Shown one piece after another: positions 44,783 to 56,509 of a DNA stretch of 64,000 bases (its first letter is position 1; every line of letters starts with the position of its first letter). Source of the DNA: Siderastrea radians. Taxonomy: Eukaryota; Cnidaria; Anthozoa; Scleractinia; Rhizangiidae. The stretch covers positions 40,627,351-40,691,350 of the forward strand of contig OZ024897.1 in assembly GCA_964017195.1 (NCBI GenBank). The letters are read 5' to 3'. A program made the position numbers and the translations under genes. The notes under the pieces are model-generated. The model had not been told where the DNA came from and searched no databases. It worked only from the letters and a program-made list of their open reading frames with translations.

Positions 44783-45808
44783 AGAGCGGTTATCTGTAAC
44801 TTTCACCTAGGACCATGCAAGATAGAAAAATCGAAAATTGCCAAACTCTGTCACAATAAAGGTCTTCCCAAACCATTTATAAAAATATAAGTTTTAGTTT
44901 TTCAGGTAAATATTTTACCGTTACGACGACTTTATCATTCCGATGGCTCGTGAGCGAGTAAAAACGACTTGGAAGTGTCACTTAAATCAACCGCTCGTCT
45001 TGAATTGTGAAGACAGGAATATCAATATCAAAACCATGTAGTATAAGTAGGATATTTTCTTGTCATGTTTGCTTTGTCAAATTTGAAATCGATAGAAACC
45101 AGAATTTTTGACAGATTTTTAAAATTTAACCGTTTCGAGCGGCATAGTCGCACGCTAAAAAATGGCGAAATTCAGGACCAAAGAAAGCACTCTGGTATAT
45201 GGCTTTCGCTGCTGAGACTACACTTGTTGAAATAAGCAACCTTTCCTCTACGATTTAATGAAAAAAATTTTTTGGGTAAATGAAATGTTAAATTTTGGGA
45301 GCGCTTTATCTACACCCTATTTTCCAAGCGAAGACGACCTTTTGACCTTGACAGGCGGGGAGGAAATGACCAGCGTTTTCAAATAACACGCGCTAATTCC
45401 ATTTTTTAAAGAAAAGTTTCAGAATGTTTGGTACTTACTAATTAATAGAGCCTCAAATAAAGTCATCAGCCGAAAACAGGACAGGTTTTCGCTCGCAAAT
45501 ACGTTTTTTTGGCAAAGGCAAACTTTGGTTGTTGGTGATTAACATCGGTAAATTTGCATAAATTTGAAACATTTTTCTTTCACAACAAAGTCGGTTTTCT
45601 GCCTTCAGTTTTTTCCAAAACAATGGTAAAGAGGACCAATAAAGTGTGACCCAACTATTTATAAAGCAAATCTTACCTTAATGACTCTTTTCTGATGAAG
45701 AAAGGTCGAGATTTCTTCTGGCTGCGTGAGACAACCGTCGAACATTTTTGGGTGGTCGTGAAAACGTTGCTGTCACGTAATATACACTAGTCTTAGATTA
45801 CGAACCAG
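44783..45808. repeat. ~1-kb inverted repeat, left arm
   Basis: Runs against 50155-51199 on the opposite strand. Landmarks are 'CTTAAGAGCGGTTATCTGTA', 'TTACCGTTACGACGACTTTA', 'CAGGACAGGTTTTCGC' and 'GAACATTTTTGGGT'. Similarity is high in the inner 800 bases and weaker beyond. Confidence 0.9.
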
Positions 45809-47095
45809 AGAGGTCCCATCCTGGCTTTTACCGTGTTATTTTTGAGCCACACATACGATCCTCAATTTAAAAGTGTAGGCAGTTCACAGAAAGACAAGGC
45901 AGCAGAAAAGGCTCAGATGATATTGAAAGTATTGAACAACTTGCAACGTATAGAGCCGGAGAGGGGAGGGAATGAGGGGAAGGGCATATATAAGCGACGG
46001 GATTTAAATTTTTTTTTTTATTGCTAGCCTGCGGCAGAATTTGTTCGATGTTTTTCCTGCTCTTGTCTCCTGGAATGCTGTCTGGCTACCATCTCTGGGC
46101 ATGACTTGTTTTTTGTTTGTTTGTTGGGGTTGTCACTTTTTCTAAATAGAAGTGCCTGTGATAAAATTAATGCTGATGGTTTTACTTTTAACCATTCTAA
46201 ACAGAAAAAAACATCAATCATAGGGGTATGCTGGGCGCCCCTTGCCCTAAAAACATTTCTTGATCAAACGTAGATATTCCGGTCCACCCTAAGCCTTTTT
46301 TTTTGAAAACCTCCGTTTTTCGTGTTGCGAACACTAGGTAATGAAAAACTGTCTTGCGGGTGTGCTTCAATGGCTTCCACGATCCTACCGACGACTACAT
46401 ATATATAAACGGCTGCTATATAAATAGTCAGCCAAGAACACTGGCGTATGGTTTGAAAGTGCCTTTTCTATGAACAAGCAAGTGAACTAACTGTGCAAAA
46501 CAGCTTTCTATCATCTACGTAATCTAGTTCAGTACTACCAGAAAGTTCCTGTCACACAAAAACTGCGAAATACTAAGACACACCTTTGCAACTTCTCGGA
46601 TCGATTACTGTAATTCTCTACTGTCTGGCCTACCACATAATTTGCTGCAAATTGGACCTAAATATTTAACGGACACTTCACTTGGACAGCTGCAGTTTTT
46701 CTTGTAGGATCTCCAGCGGATTCGAAACCTTTCCCGGTGTCGCGGGCATATTGTTAAACCCAAACAAACTTCATTGAATTCAAAAAAAAAAAAAACAGTT
46801 CCGCGTATCGTCAAACGTCAGAATCTGTACCAAGGTACTTTGAGTTTTCCTGTCTTCATTTAGGTCAAAAGGAATATATCCCGTGGAAGTATTCACCCAC
46901 CCTAGCTGCCAAATATGTCTCATTGTAACAGGCAGGTATCTTAACAGAATTTTTGATTTGGGCAGTGCAGAACTTCGTTTACCCCTCACTTATCTATGGA
47001 TGTACCCCAAGATGGAGAGAGGGGTGTTGCGCCCCAGGTGATATATAACAAATGTGGATACCAGGAGTAATTTCATTATTTCGCTTCAGTAATAC
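45809..47095. other. no gene seen
   Basis: Interior between inverted arms; no transposase or other domain recognised. Confidence 0.4.
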
Positions 47096-47290
47096 CGGCA
47101 AGATTTTCGTGCAACGTGTTGCGCAACAAGGATGCGTTAAAAGTTGAGAGTTTCTCACCTATACACGCAACAAATCTTTATTTTTCGAAAAGTAGAATCA
47201 ACTAACTTTCTGCAACCTGAACACGCAACGCGGAGGTGATAATAAACGCAACATCGTTGCGCAAATAGTTGCACGAATGTTTTCCGTGTT
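47096..47290. repeat. GTTGC-rich MITE-like element
   Basis: 'TTTTCGTGCAACGTGTTGCG' on the left faces 'GTTGCGCAAATAGTTGCACG' on the right, giving terminal inverted repeats about 190 bases apart. Related to 22590-22800. Confidence 0.6.
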
Positions 47291-47571
47291 TAATATTTGG
47301 CCTTTAGGCAAGATTTTACAACTCCTGGTGGCGGCATGTACAGTTTATCCAAGCTAAAGACCGAGCGCAAAACATTACATATTTCTTGGTGCATCATACG
47401 AACGCGCGGGACATGTGTAGCTCGCGCGGGAAAACCCACACTTTCGGCACTTCGCGCCAAGCGAGTTAACCTTTTTCAGAAGATTCGTGCCCCCGCGAGT
47501 TTTCTTTTTCTTGTCTTTCCTTTTCTTACTTTGAGGCAGGGAAAGAGAGCGAACAGCAAATAGTATTTTAA

Positions 47572-48283
47572 ATGTAAAGACGATCCTCGCAGTTATTAAT
47601 GCAACCTATGCAGTTGCGAAAAGAAAGCCTGAAAAAATCAGGCTTGCCGGGACTCGAACCCTGACCTCTGCGACACCGGTGTAGCGCTCTAACCAATTGA
47701 GCTAACAAGCCAACTGGGAGCTGGTCATGAAATTGGTTCGTAATATACCCGGGGAAGATGAAGATGAAATTATGAATATATGACATTCATATATTTGAAC
47801 TGCGGAATGAAGAAATAAATGTAAAGACGATCCTCGCAGTTATTAATGCAACTTATGCAGTTGCGAAGAGAAAGCCTGAAAAAATCAGGCTTGCCGGGAC
47901 TCGAACCCTGACCTCTGCGATACCGGTGCAGCGCTCTAACCAATTGAGCTAACAAGCCAACTGGGAGCTGGTCATGAAATTGGTTCGTAATATACCCGCA
48001 GTTCAAATATATGAATGTCATATATTCATAATTTCATCTTCATCTTCCCCGGGTATATTACGAACCAATTTCATGACCAGCTCCCAGTTGGCTTGTTAGC
48101 TCAATTGGTTAGAGCGCTGCACCGGTATCGCAGAGGTCAGGGTTCGAGTCCCGGCAAGCCTGATTTTTTCAGGCTTTCTTTTCGCAACTGCATAAGTTGC
48201 ATTAATAACTGCGAGGATCGTCTTTACATTTATTTCTTCATTCCGCAGTTCAAATATATGAATGTCATATATTCACAATTTCA
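47572..48283. repeat. tRNA-SINE cluster, two minus copies and one plus copy
   Basis: Heads lie at 47641-47711 (-), 47888-47958 (-) and 48090-48160 (+), each followed by the same tail. The two minus copies are a direct tandem of 247 bp; the plus copy makes a palindrome with the second. High identity suggests recent spread or local duplication. Confidence 0.88.
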
Positions 48284-48940
48284 AATAGTATTTTGCAGTC
48301 TACAGCAATAAGTACCCAAATTTTTCAACAGTACAGTTACCTGCTCTTGCCAGCAAAAGCTTTGCTTCTGAATCTAGTGACGCATTCGACACCTTGTAAC
48401 TTCTCAGATGTCCTTTGATGTCTTTACTGCATTCCCCAATTTTATTATATGGCTAGAGCTTGTAAATATATAACGCGCGCTGTGATTGGCCAATACTCGG
48501 GGCCAGATTTTCCTGTAATGCCCAGAGACATTATGAGCAATGTTAATGCCCGGCTAGTAAAGTGGAAATATAGAAAATGTAAAAGTACATTTGATTCAAA
48601 TAGTTGGGATGATTTGAAGCTAAATGAAAAGAGACAGTTTCTTTAAAAGTTTTTACTTTTTCTTGTGCGATATCCCCGGGGGTACTTCCCGAAGATTTGG
48701 GTGGCGTGTGCGCCGCGCTTCTGGAAACCCTTACCCTACTTCAGACCAAGATATGTGATTTTCCCTACCCTATTTCAGACCTGACTTAATATTTGATACC
48801 CTATTTCAGACGAGACCCTAACCCTATTTCGGTTGCGTAAACAGTTGAGAAGGGCTTCAAATTCCCAACGTTAACCAAACCTCAGTTCTTTGGAGAAGAA
48901 AATTAATAAAAAGATAGCTTCTTGTAAGAATCTTACCAGA
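48284..48940. other. no gene seen
   Basis: Leads into the CCCTATTTCAGAC-rich repeat. No supported gene. Confidence 0.45.
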
Positions 48941-49240
48941 TCCCATATCAAAGTGCACAAACCTTACGCTATTTCAGACCAAAATGGTCAAAATCTATAC
49001 CCTATTTCAGACCATAAAGGCTCAAAAACCATACCCTTTGGCGCCACACATACCAATATAGCTTATATAAGGGAGTACCCACCCCCCCCGGGGGGGCACA
49101 AACCTCACCCTATTTCAGACCAAAATGGTCAAAATCTATGTCCTATTTCAGACCAAAAAGGCACCAAAACCATACCCTTTGGCGTCGCACATACCTATAT
49201 AGCTTATGTAAGGGAGTACCACCCTCCCCCGGGTGCGCTA
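48941..49240. repeat. 144-bp tandem repeat (CCCTATTTCAGACC family)
   Basis: Two adjacent units start CACAAACC (48954 and about 49098). Each contains two 'TATTTCAGACC' words, 'CATACCCTTTGGCG', 'ATATAGCTTAT' and a C/G-run boundary. Diverged copies of the word occur from 48735. Frames through it (PISDQNGQN...) are translations of the repeat. Confidence 0.85.
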
Positions 49241-49384
49241 TAAATTTTTTGTGTGGAATAAAACTGCTGAGTTTTGTATGCTTTCCGGTAAACTGTTTCA
49301 TTCATCCCAATCCGCTACGGCTCACTTTTCAAGTAATAAAGTGTCAGGCATAGCCATATAATAAACTTCTTATTACAGGGTCAT

Positions 49385-49640
49385 AACGAGGTATGTGGGA
49401 TCAGGTATCAAAGGGGTGAGATCGGGGATCAGAAGGGTGGGATCTAGGACCACAGCCCTGGGATCAGGAATCACAGACCATGGGATCGGGATCAGCAGTT
49501 TCTTATAGGGATCAGGGACCAGGCTTTACCACATTTGTCGGATCAGGGATGAAAATTGGTCACGCTTTTGGAATCAAGGAACAGAAATTTGCGTACAAAA
49601 ATGGGATCAGCGATGAAAAAACATACCTCGTTACCACCCT
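49385..49640. repeat. degenerate GGGATCAGG-type repeat
   Basis: At least eight variants of GGGATCAGG or GGGATC in about 250 bases. Non-coding. Confidence 0.65.
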
Positions 49641-50154
49641 GTTATTAACTCTCGCTAGCTCGGGACCGTACTAGGAGAATATTGCCCTCAGTCTTTCCAG
49701 TACGGCCCTCGCGCTCAGTTAATAAGAAGTAAGTAACACACTGGACATTCGCTGGGTTGTCTGAACTAGCCCCACAACTTCCTCCAACTATTTTCGAATA
49801 CCCACACAAAGCCATGGTAGTTTATGAGGTTTGACAGACTGGTGGCGTTCCAAACAGTTCAACACACGTGCAAGATTTGTGTCGGGATGTTTTGTCACGA
49901 GAAATGCTTGTTACATCAGGATTGTGGAAGTATTTTGCAACTTCAGGTATAATGACCGGTAACTTTATTTGGCTCTTATTTTTCGTTGGTTAAGAATTTT
50001 GAGATAATTTTACATTCTACAGTACTAATGACGGGTTTGAATTTTAAAACAATTCATTGCACTAGCAGCAAAGTTTTAGACATCTCTTTTGTTTCTCGTC
50101 CATTCCTGCGCATTGGAGAGTCGCTGCTGACAGCTGTTCGCATTTGCCTGGCCA

Positions 50155-51199
50155 TGTGGTTTTGTAATCTAAGACCACTGTGTATTGCGTGACAGTATAT
50201 CCATCACTTACCCAAAAATGTTCTACGGTTGTCATCAGTTGTCATGGGCGGCTAGTAGAAATCTCGTCATTTCTTCACAGAAAATGGTTATTAAGGTACG
50301 ATTTGCTACATAGATATATAGTTAGGTAATGCTTTACTGGTTCTTGTTGGTATTTTTACTTTAGAAACAAGGAAGGTAAAACGAGTTTCTTGTGAAAAAC
50401 AAATGTTTCAAATTTATGCAAATTTGCCGCTGTTAATCACTAACAACCAAAGTTTCCCTTGGCCAAAAAAAACGTATTTGCTAGCGAAAACCTGTCCTGT
50501 TTTCGGCTGATGACTTTATTTGAGGTTCTATTGATTAGTAAGTACCGAACACTGTGAAACTTTTCTTTAAAAAATGGAATTAGCGCGTGTTATTTGAAAA
50601 CGCTGGTCATTACTTCCCCGCCTGTCAAGGTCAAAAGGTCGTCTTCGCTTGGAAAATAGGGTGTAGATAAAGCGCTCCCAAAATTTACCATTTCATTTAC
50701 CCAAAATTTTTTATTCATCAAATCGTAGAGGAAAGATTGCTTATTCCAACAAGTGTAGCCTCAGCAGCGAAAGCCATATACCAGAGTGCTTTTTTTGGTC
50801 CTGAATTTCGCCATTTTTTAGCGTGCGACTATGCCGCTCGAAACGGTTAAATTTTAAAAATCTGTCAAAAATTCTGGTCGCGATCGAATTCAAATTTGAC
50901 AAAACAATCATGACAAGGGAATATCCTACTTATACTTCATGGCTTTGATATTGATATTTCTGTCTTCACAATTCAAGACGAGCGGTTGATTTAAGTGACA
51001 CTTTCAAGTCGTTTTTACTCGCTCCCGAGCCATCCAATGATAAAGTCGTCGTAACGGTAAAATATCTACCGAAATAAACTGAAACTTATATTTTTATAAA
51101 TGGTTTGGGAAGACCTTTATTGTGACAAAGTTTGGCAATTTTCGATTTTTCTATCTTGCATGGTCCTAAGTGAAAGTTACAGATAACCGCTCTTAAGAT
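50155..51199. repeat. ~1-kb inverted repeat, right arm
   Basis: Partner of 44783-45808. The enclosed interval is about 4.3 kb and contains SINEs and simple repeats but no transposase. Confidence 0.9.
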
Positions 51200-52162
51200 C
51201 GGTTAATATTAATAGCTTTTATCAAAGAAATCGTTCGCCGAATATCTCTGTCCTCTGCGGGCAGAGCATTTAAAGGTCATGTTGGAGTGCCAGAGGTGAT
51301 GTGATAACATTGCAAGAAATTCTCGTCGAGGTTATATTTTTCTTTAAACTCTTCGATCGAATTGAATTTTTCATGTGAGGTAAGGAAGTCTTAAACGAAA
51401 ACAATATCTTTGGAAAACCATATCCTCCAAAAGAACGATTTGTTTTCAATATAGAACATGTTTGTGAGAAATGTGCCTTACTTTAAAACGGGCCAATTTT
51501 GGTAAGTAAAAATTAATGCTACGGCTAATTTTAACGATTGACCAACGGGTCCCTAAATTCGCTAAATTTAGCTCTTACAAAAAATAGTGGCTCTTAACTT
51601 AAAACAAAAATGCAATATTGTATGACAAGTTAAAGTACCACTCGAGTCAGCGTGAATCCATCCATTAACTGAATCCACTGCCATAATACGGTAAACCCTG
51701 TCAGTAGAAATATTCTTCGTTTCCAGTGTTGTGACCGATGAAGTGTTTCAACCCTTTCGAGGTGGATTAATTTGTATGTTGGTGTGGCACGTGGTGTTAA
51801 GCTAATAGTGAACTTTCTCCAGAATTGCTTCAGCCTTAAAATGTTGTTTGACTTATGGTTTGAGCACGCGTGAAGTCTGACCGATATATGCGCTAAGGTC
51901 TTCCTTACACATGATTTTTGAGTATGCTGTCTCTTTTTTACAACCACATAAGTTGCTGAAATCGCTAGGATTATCTTTCATTGATCTAATGTTATATTAG
52001 CAGTTTAGATACTGCCACTTGCAATTTAGTAAAACATCATAAAGTTTGCCTTCAACAATCATTTTATTTTCTGTAATACGTGATCTGGAAAAGCCCTTTA
52101 TCACGCTCACGGACCAATCTCGTGTCTTAGTACACAAGAAGACAATATTTAGCGAAGACAAG
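51200..52162. other. no feature seen
   Basis: No supported gene. Confidence 0.45.
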
Positions 52163-52270
52163 AAAAGTTCATTCCCTTAGTCTGTTTATAACTTCGCCAT
52201 ATCAGACAAAATAGAAGCTAATTAACAATTATCCTGCGAAATCGCGCGGAATATCACCTGATACTTAGCC
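52163..52270. repeat. 108-bp direct repeat flanking the YR retrotransposon, left
   Basis: Matches 58281-58389, from 'AAAAGTTCATTCCC' to 'CACCTGATACTTAGCC'. It stops abruptly at 52270, where the retroelement begins. Confidence 0.88.
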
Positions 52271-52308
52271 CACGTTCGTTTTTCAAAGTCTAAAGGTAAG
52301 CTTTATTT

Positions 52309-52877
52309 ATGGCAGAAGTTGTCCCTAAAGCGCTTATTTTAGGCCATTCTTTTGTTCGGCGTCTTAAGCGCGATTTGGAGTTGGGTTTTGATTCCTGTGC
52401 AGCGTACGATTTTCGCCTTCGTGGTACAGCGTCGGTTCACTTGCATGGAGTCGGCGGCCGCACTGTGCAAACGCTGCAGGAAAATGACCTTCACGTGGTC
52501 AGAGACCTTGCTCCAGATATAGTTATCTTGGAAATAGGTACTAACGATCTTACCCATACCCCTCCTGAAATAGTAGGTTCTAATATTGACGACCTGGTGC
52601 GTTTGCTCGTAAGGGATTTTGCTGTTCGCGCAGTCGGCGTTTGTGGTGTCATCCCACGTGGCATTTCCGTGCCGCATGCTTTGTCCTTTAATATATTGGC
52701 GTTGTGTTGGATGATTTATCTAACGTTTTTTGTTGGTCTCATGCGGAGTTCAACAGTCCCCATAAGGACTTATACCGGAGGGATGGCGTTCACGTTAATC
52801 CAACGTGGCAGTATTTACTTTACCGGAGTTATCGTGGCGCCATTTTGACGGCTGTGGGTCTGCTTGGGGACGATTGA
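52309..52877 (+). pseudogene. SGNH/GDSL-type hydrolase ORF of the YR retrotransposon
   Basis: The first 120 or so codons hold block I as ILGHSFVRRL (GHS in place of GDS, Ser kept) and block III as LEIGTND. The expected block V Asp-x-x-His appears as DGVH at 52782-52793, but in another frame, ending at TGA 52875-52877. A frameshift between about 52685 and 52780 therefore separates the catalytic Ser from the Asp-His pair. The nominal frame ends at 52848. The role of such hydrolases in retroelements is not settled. Confidence 0.75.
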
Positions 52878-52949
52878 TTCTTGCTTCGTAATGCGACAAC
52901 ACGCTTGTTTTATATTCTGTAAGCCATTTGTTTTCTTAGTTATTTTAGT

Positions 52950-53640
52950 GGACAATTCCTGTGTTGTTATGCTGGGTTATTTTGACTAGCGCTATACACT
53001 AATCCTAGCTGTCAGATATATTTCTGCTGATCATATGTAGTTCTGCCAGCCCTTAGTTTGGCCAGTTTACATAATATAAATTTTGCTAGTCATATGTAGT
53101 TATGACTAGTTAACTTGGCAGCTAAGCATATGTAGTTATGCTACCTTGTCAATTTTTTGCTGGTGATATGTAGTTATCCTAGCGCTCGTTTTCTGGGAGG
53201 TTGCACTCTCATCTATGTTTATAATTGGTTGCTTGTCATATGTAGTTATGCTGGCACCGTTTTTCCGTTTTATTTCTGGCATTGATAGGCCAGCCAACTC
53301 GTCGACTTTTTGTCTTGACATGGTTGCGCCTGCCAGGTTTTATTTATTTATAGGTCTATCTTTGTTTTTAATTTGGTTGCTTGTCATATGTAGTTATGCA
53401 GGCACCTTTTTTCATTTCGTTTATGGGCAAAGAAGGGCCAGCCCACGCGTCGACTCTTTGTCTTGACATGGTTTGGCCTGCCAGGTTGTATTTCCTTATA
53501 GGTTCATCTCTGTTCATAATTTGGTTGCTAGTCATATGTAGTTATGCTCGCCCCCTTTTTCATGTTATTTTCTGGCGTTGATGGGCCAGCCAACTCAACA
53601 ACTCTTTGCCTTGACTTGGTTTGGCCTGCCAGGTTATATT
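52950..53640. repeat. CATATGTAGTTATGC repeats, ending as a 147-bp tandem array
   Basis: At least eight 'ATATGTAGTTAT' or 'ATATGTAGTTCT' words from 53034 to 53547. The last three are spaced by 147 bases (53238, 53385, 53532) within longer repeats sharing 'TTTGTCTTGACATGGTT' and 'GCCTGCCAGGTT'. They sit between the hydrolase and gag frames. Confidence 0.88.
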
Positions 53641-53734
53641 AATTTATGGGTACTTGATCATGTGTTAGCTTAAGTTGGATTTGGTATTTCTGTTCCTGCC
53701 AAATTTTCCTTCTTTTGAGTTGCAGATTCTCATC

Positions 53735-54950
53735 ATGCCTAAAGTCCAGTCTCGTGGTCGTGCCTCTAGGGCGTCCGCTGGTGGTCCGAAACGTGCCAGC
53801 CCTCGCGCGAGTGTGCGTGCCAGCAGCGTTGCAGCACAAAGTGTTCCTGCCTTGTCTCGTAGGAGAAGCCAAGCTCGTACATTCGCGCAGGCTCCAGATG
53901 GCATAGTTGTTACTTCTCAAGAGCCACCCAGCATGCCACGACCACAACAACAGTCTCAACAGGAGGCCCTGTTGTCCCCTGCATTTATCGAGACGCTGAT
54001 TACCAAAGTAGCTGACGAGGTGTCACGTCGCCTATCTACGGCGGAGAATCCCCCAAGTCGGCCTCCCACAGCACCATCCAATCTTCAGGAGGTTCCAGTG
54101 AATTCAACTGGCGGTCAATCTTCCCAGGTGCCTGCTGACCTCATTGCCTCTAGGGTGGTTCAAGGAAGTTTGGCTACTGTTTCAAATGCCGTGACGGGTC
54201 TGTTGCCCTCCACATCCGAAGGTCCACCACCATTACCAGGTCAGTGCTTCCAATCTGTGGGCTTACCTGTTGATGCCCGAGTCTCGGACAAATTGCGGGA
54301 GAAAATCTGGAAAGACGAATTTATTGACTTTGGCTCTCTTCTTGCGAATCCGGTTTTAGCAAACCGATTCCAGTTAACTGTTCATAATGCAGAGAGTGGT
54401 CCACTTCCATCTCTCTGCATTGAGCCAATATCTAAGTCTAAAAAGATTACGTCAATTGAATCTTGGCTCAGTAGCTTTCATATATTCGTGGGAGTTTACA
54501 CGAAGCAATTTCCTCATGAGGCCCCCGCCCTCATGAAGTATTGCGAGACAATTCAGGACTTGGCTGGTCGGGGTCATAACTGGAAATATTATGATGAAAA
54601 CTTCCGTTTTTTGAGGCCGGCCCATCGTTCAGCCCTTCCCTGGGATCGGATTCATGATGAACTGTGGCTTAAGTCACACCAGGTTACTCCACCCCGATCG
54701 TTACAACCAGCGTTTACGGGGCGGTTAACGGGTAAGGTTGATACCACCCCTAAAGGCTATTGTTTTCGGTTCCATAAGGGGCGTAAATGTCCCCCCTGGC
54801 TGTCCCTACAAACACCTGTGTTATACGTGTGAGGGGTCTCATCCTGTTTCCAAATGTAATTTTCGTGGCCCAGCCAAAACATCCAGTTTTCAGCCCCTAC
54901 CTGCCAAGTCCCAGTCCTCCCAACCTGCCAACTCCAGTAAAAGTTGAGAG
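53735..54950 (+). pseudogene. gag-like protein of the YR retrotransposon, one frameshift
   Basis: From the ATG at 53735: a basic Arg/Ser-rich start (MPKVQSRGRASRAS), a Gln/Pro linker, then a globular part with W-x-S-F-HIFV and KYCETIQDLA. It ends in a Cys/His finger C-x7-C-x5-C-x5-C-x2-C split by a frameshift in a C run at about 54789-54794. Downstream of the shift the second frame (PPGCPYKHLCYTC) ends at 54947. Confidence 0.75.
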
Positions 54951-56504
54951 ATTGAGATTTTTGCTTGATGGGTACACTCATTCCACTGCTGAATTTCTAA
55001 TATCGGGTTTTACTCATGGTTTTCCAATTCACTTTCAAGGTCAGCGCCAATCGCGCAAAGCTAATAATTTGTTGTCAGCCTTAGAAAACCCTATGGCAGT
55101 TGACGCGAAACTCAAAAAAGACCTTGATGCCCAACGGCTTGCAGGGCCTTTTCAGTCTCCTCTACTGTCCCCATTCTGGGTTTCCCCTTTGGGGGTTATA
55201 CCAAAGAAAGTACCAGGTGAATTTCGCTTAATTCACCATTTGTCTTTTCCAAAGGGATCATCAGTTAATGATGGAATACCCCCGAGCATACCAGTGTTCA
55301 TTATGCTACGATTGATGGGGCCATCAAACTCATCAGGAGTGCTGGCCCTGGCTGTTTTTTGGCAAAGACAGATATTAAAAATGCTTTTCGAATTATTCCC
55401 ATTCATCCTAATGATTATAATCTCCTCGGTATGCAGTGGAGGGGGCTTTACTACTATGATCGTTGCATGCCTATGGGCTGTTCTTCATCTTGTTTCACTT
55501 TTGAGCTTTTCAGCACAGCAGTGGAGTGGGTTGCTCATAATAAGTTTAAGATTGATTTTATTTTGCATCTTCTTGATGACTTTCTGTTAGTTGCTCCTTC
55601 TGCGCAACTCTGTCAACGGCAGTTAGATTTGTTTTTGTCACTTTGTGCATACCTAGGTATTCCCATTGCACCAGAGAAGACTTGTGGTCCAGCTACCTCT
55701 TTGTCTTTTGCGGGTATCGAAATAGACTCAATTCTTTTAGAGGCTCGCTTGCCCCTTGATAAAATTGAGAAATGTGTGTCCCTCATCTCCGAGTTTTGTC
55801 GTCGCAAAAAAGTCACCCTCAAAGAAATTCAATCACTCGTTGGCCTCTTAAATTTTGCATGTTCAGTTATAAGGCCGGGTCGAGCCTTTTTGCGTCGACT
55901 TATTGATTTGACGGTCGGAGTTCGCCTGCCCAATCATTGTATTAGACTTAACAAAGAGGACAAGGAGGATTTGAATTTATGGTTATCTTTCTTATCTAAT
56001 TTCAATGGGAAGTCTTTCTTCCTTGAAGGTACCTGGCTTAATTCCTCCAAGTTAAATCTTTTCACTGATGCTTCAGGTGCCTTGGGTTTTGGGGCTATAT
56101 TTGGGTCTCACTGGTGCTATGGGAAATGGCCTTCCAGTTGGCAATACCAAAATATTGCCATTCTCGAGTTATATCCTATTGTTTTAAGCTTGTACCTCTG
56201 GGGTGTAGATATGAGCAATCAGTGTATTTTGTTTTTTACTGACAATGAAGCCCTGGTTCATGTCATTAACAAACAAACTTGTAAGGATACGGTTCTGATG
56301 GCTTTTGTTCGAAAGTTAGTGTCTATTTGTTTACATCACAACATTCTTTTCAAAGCCAAGCACATACCGGGAGTTCGCAACCAGCTAGCTGATGCTCTAT
56401 CTCGCTTGCAGGTCCAGACTTTCAGGCAACTTGCACCACCTCACATGGACTCCTCGCCCACAGAGATTCCCCAGTATCTGCAGCCTCAGAATTGGGTTCT
56501 ATAG
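54940..56504 (+). pseudogene. reverse transcriptase-RNase H of the YR retrotransposon, one frameshift
   Basis: RT begins with a segment ending 'VIPKKVPGEFRLIHHLSFP'. The frame then shifts at a C run near 55279-55284 and continues with KTDIKNAFR and LLDDFLLV (catalytic DD about 55575-55580). RNase H follows with LFTDASGALGFGA, ILELYPIVLSL, FFTDNEALVHV and the HIPGVRNQLADALSR block. All expected catalytic residues are visible. The stop at 56502-56504 is five bases before the recombinase ATG. Confidence 0.9.
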
Positions 56505-56509
56505 TAGCC

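Noticed and set aside
47568..48311. Proteins with LLAQLVRALHR start
   Set aside because: They are direct translations of the tRNA-like SINE on both strands.
48890..49243. 117-codon protein with PISDQNGQN repeats
   Set aside because: The frame follows a 144-bp DNA repeat; no start context, domain or codon signal.
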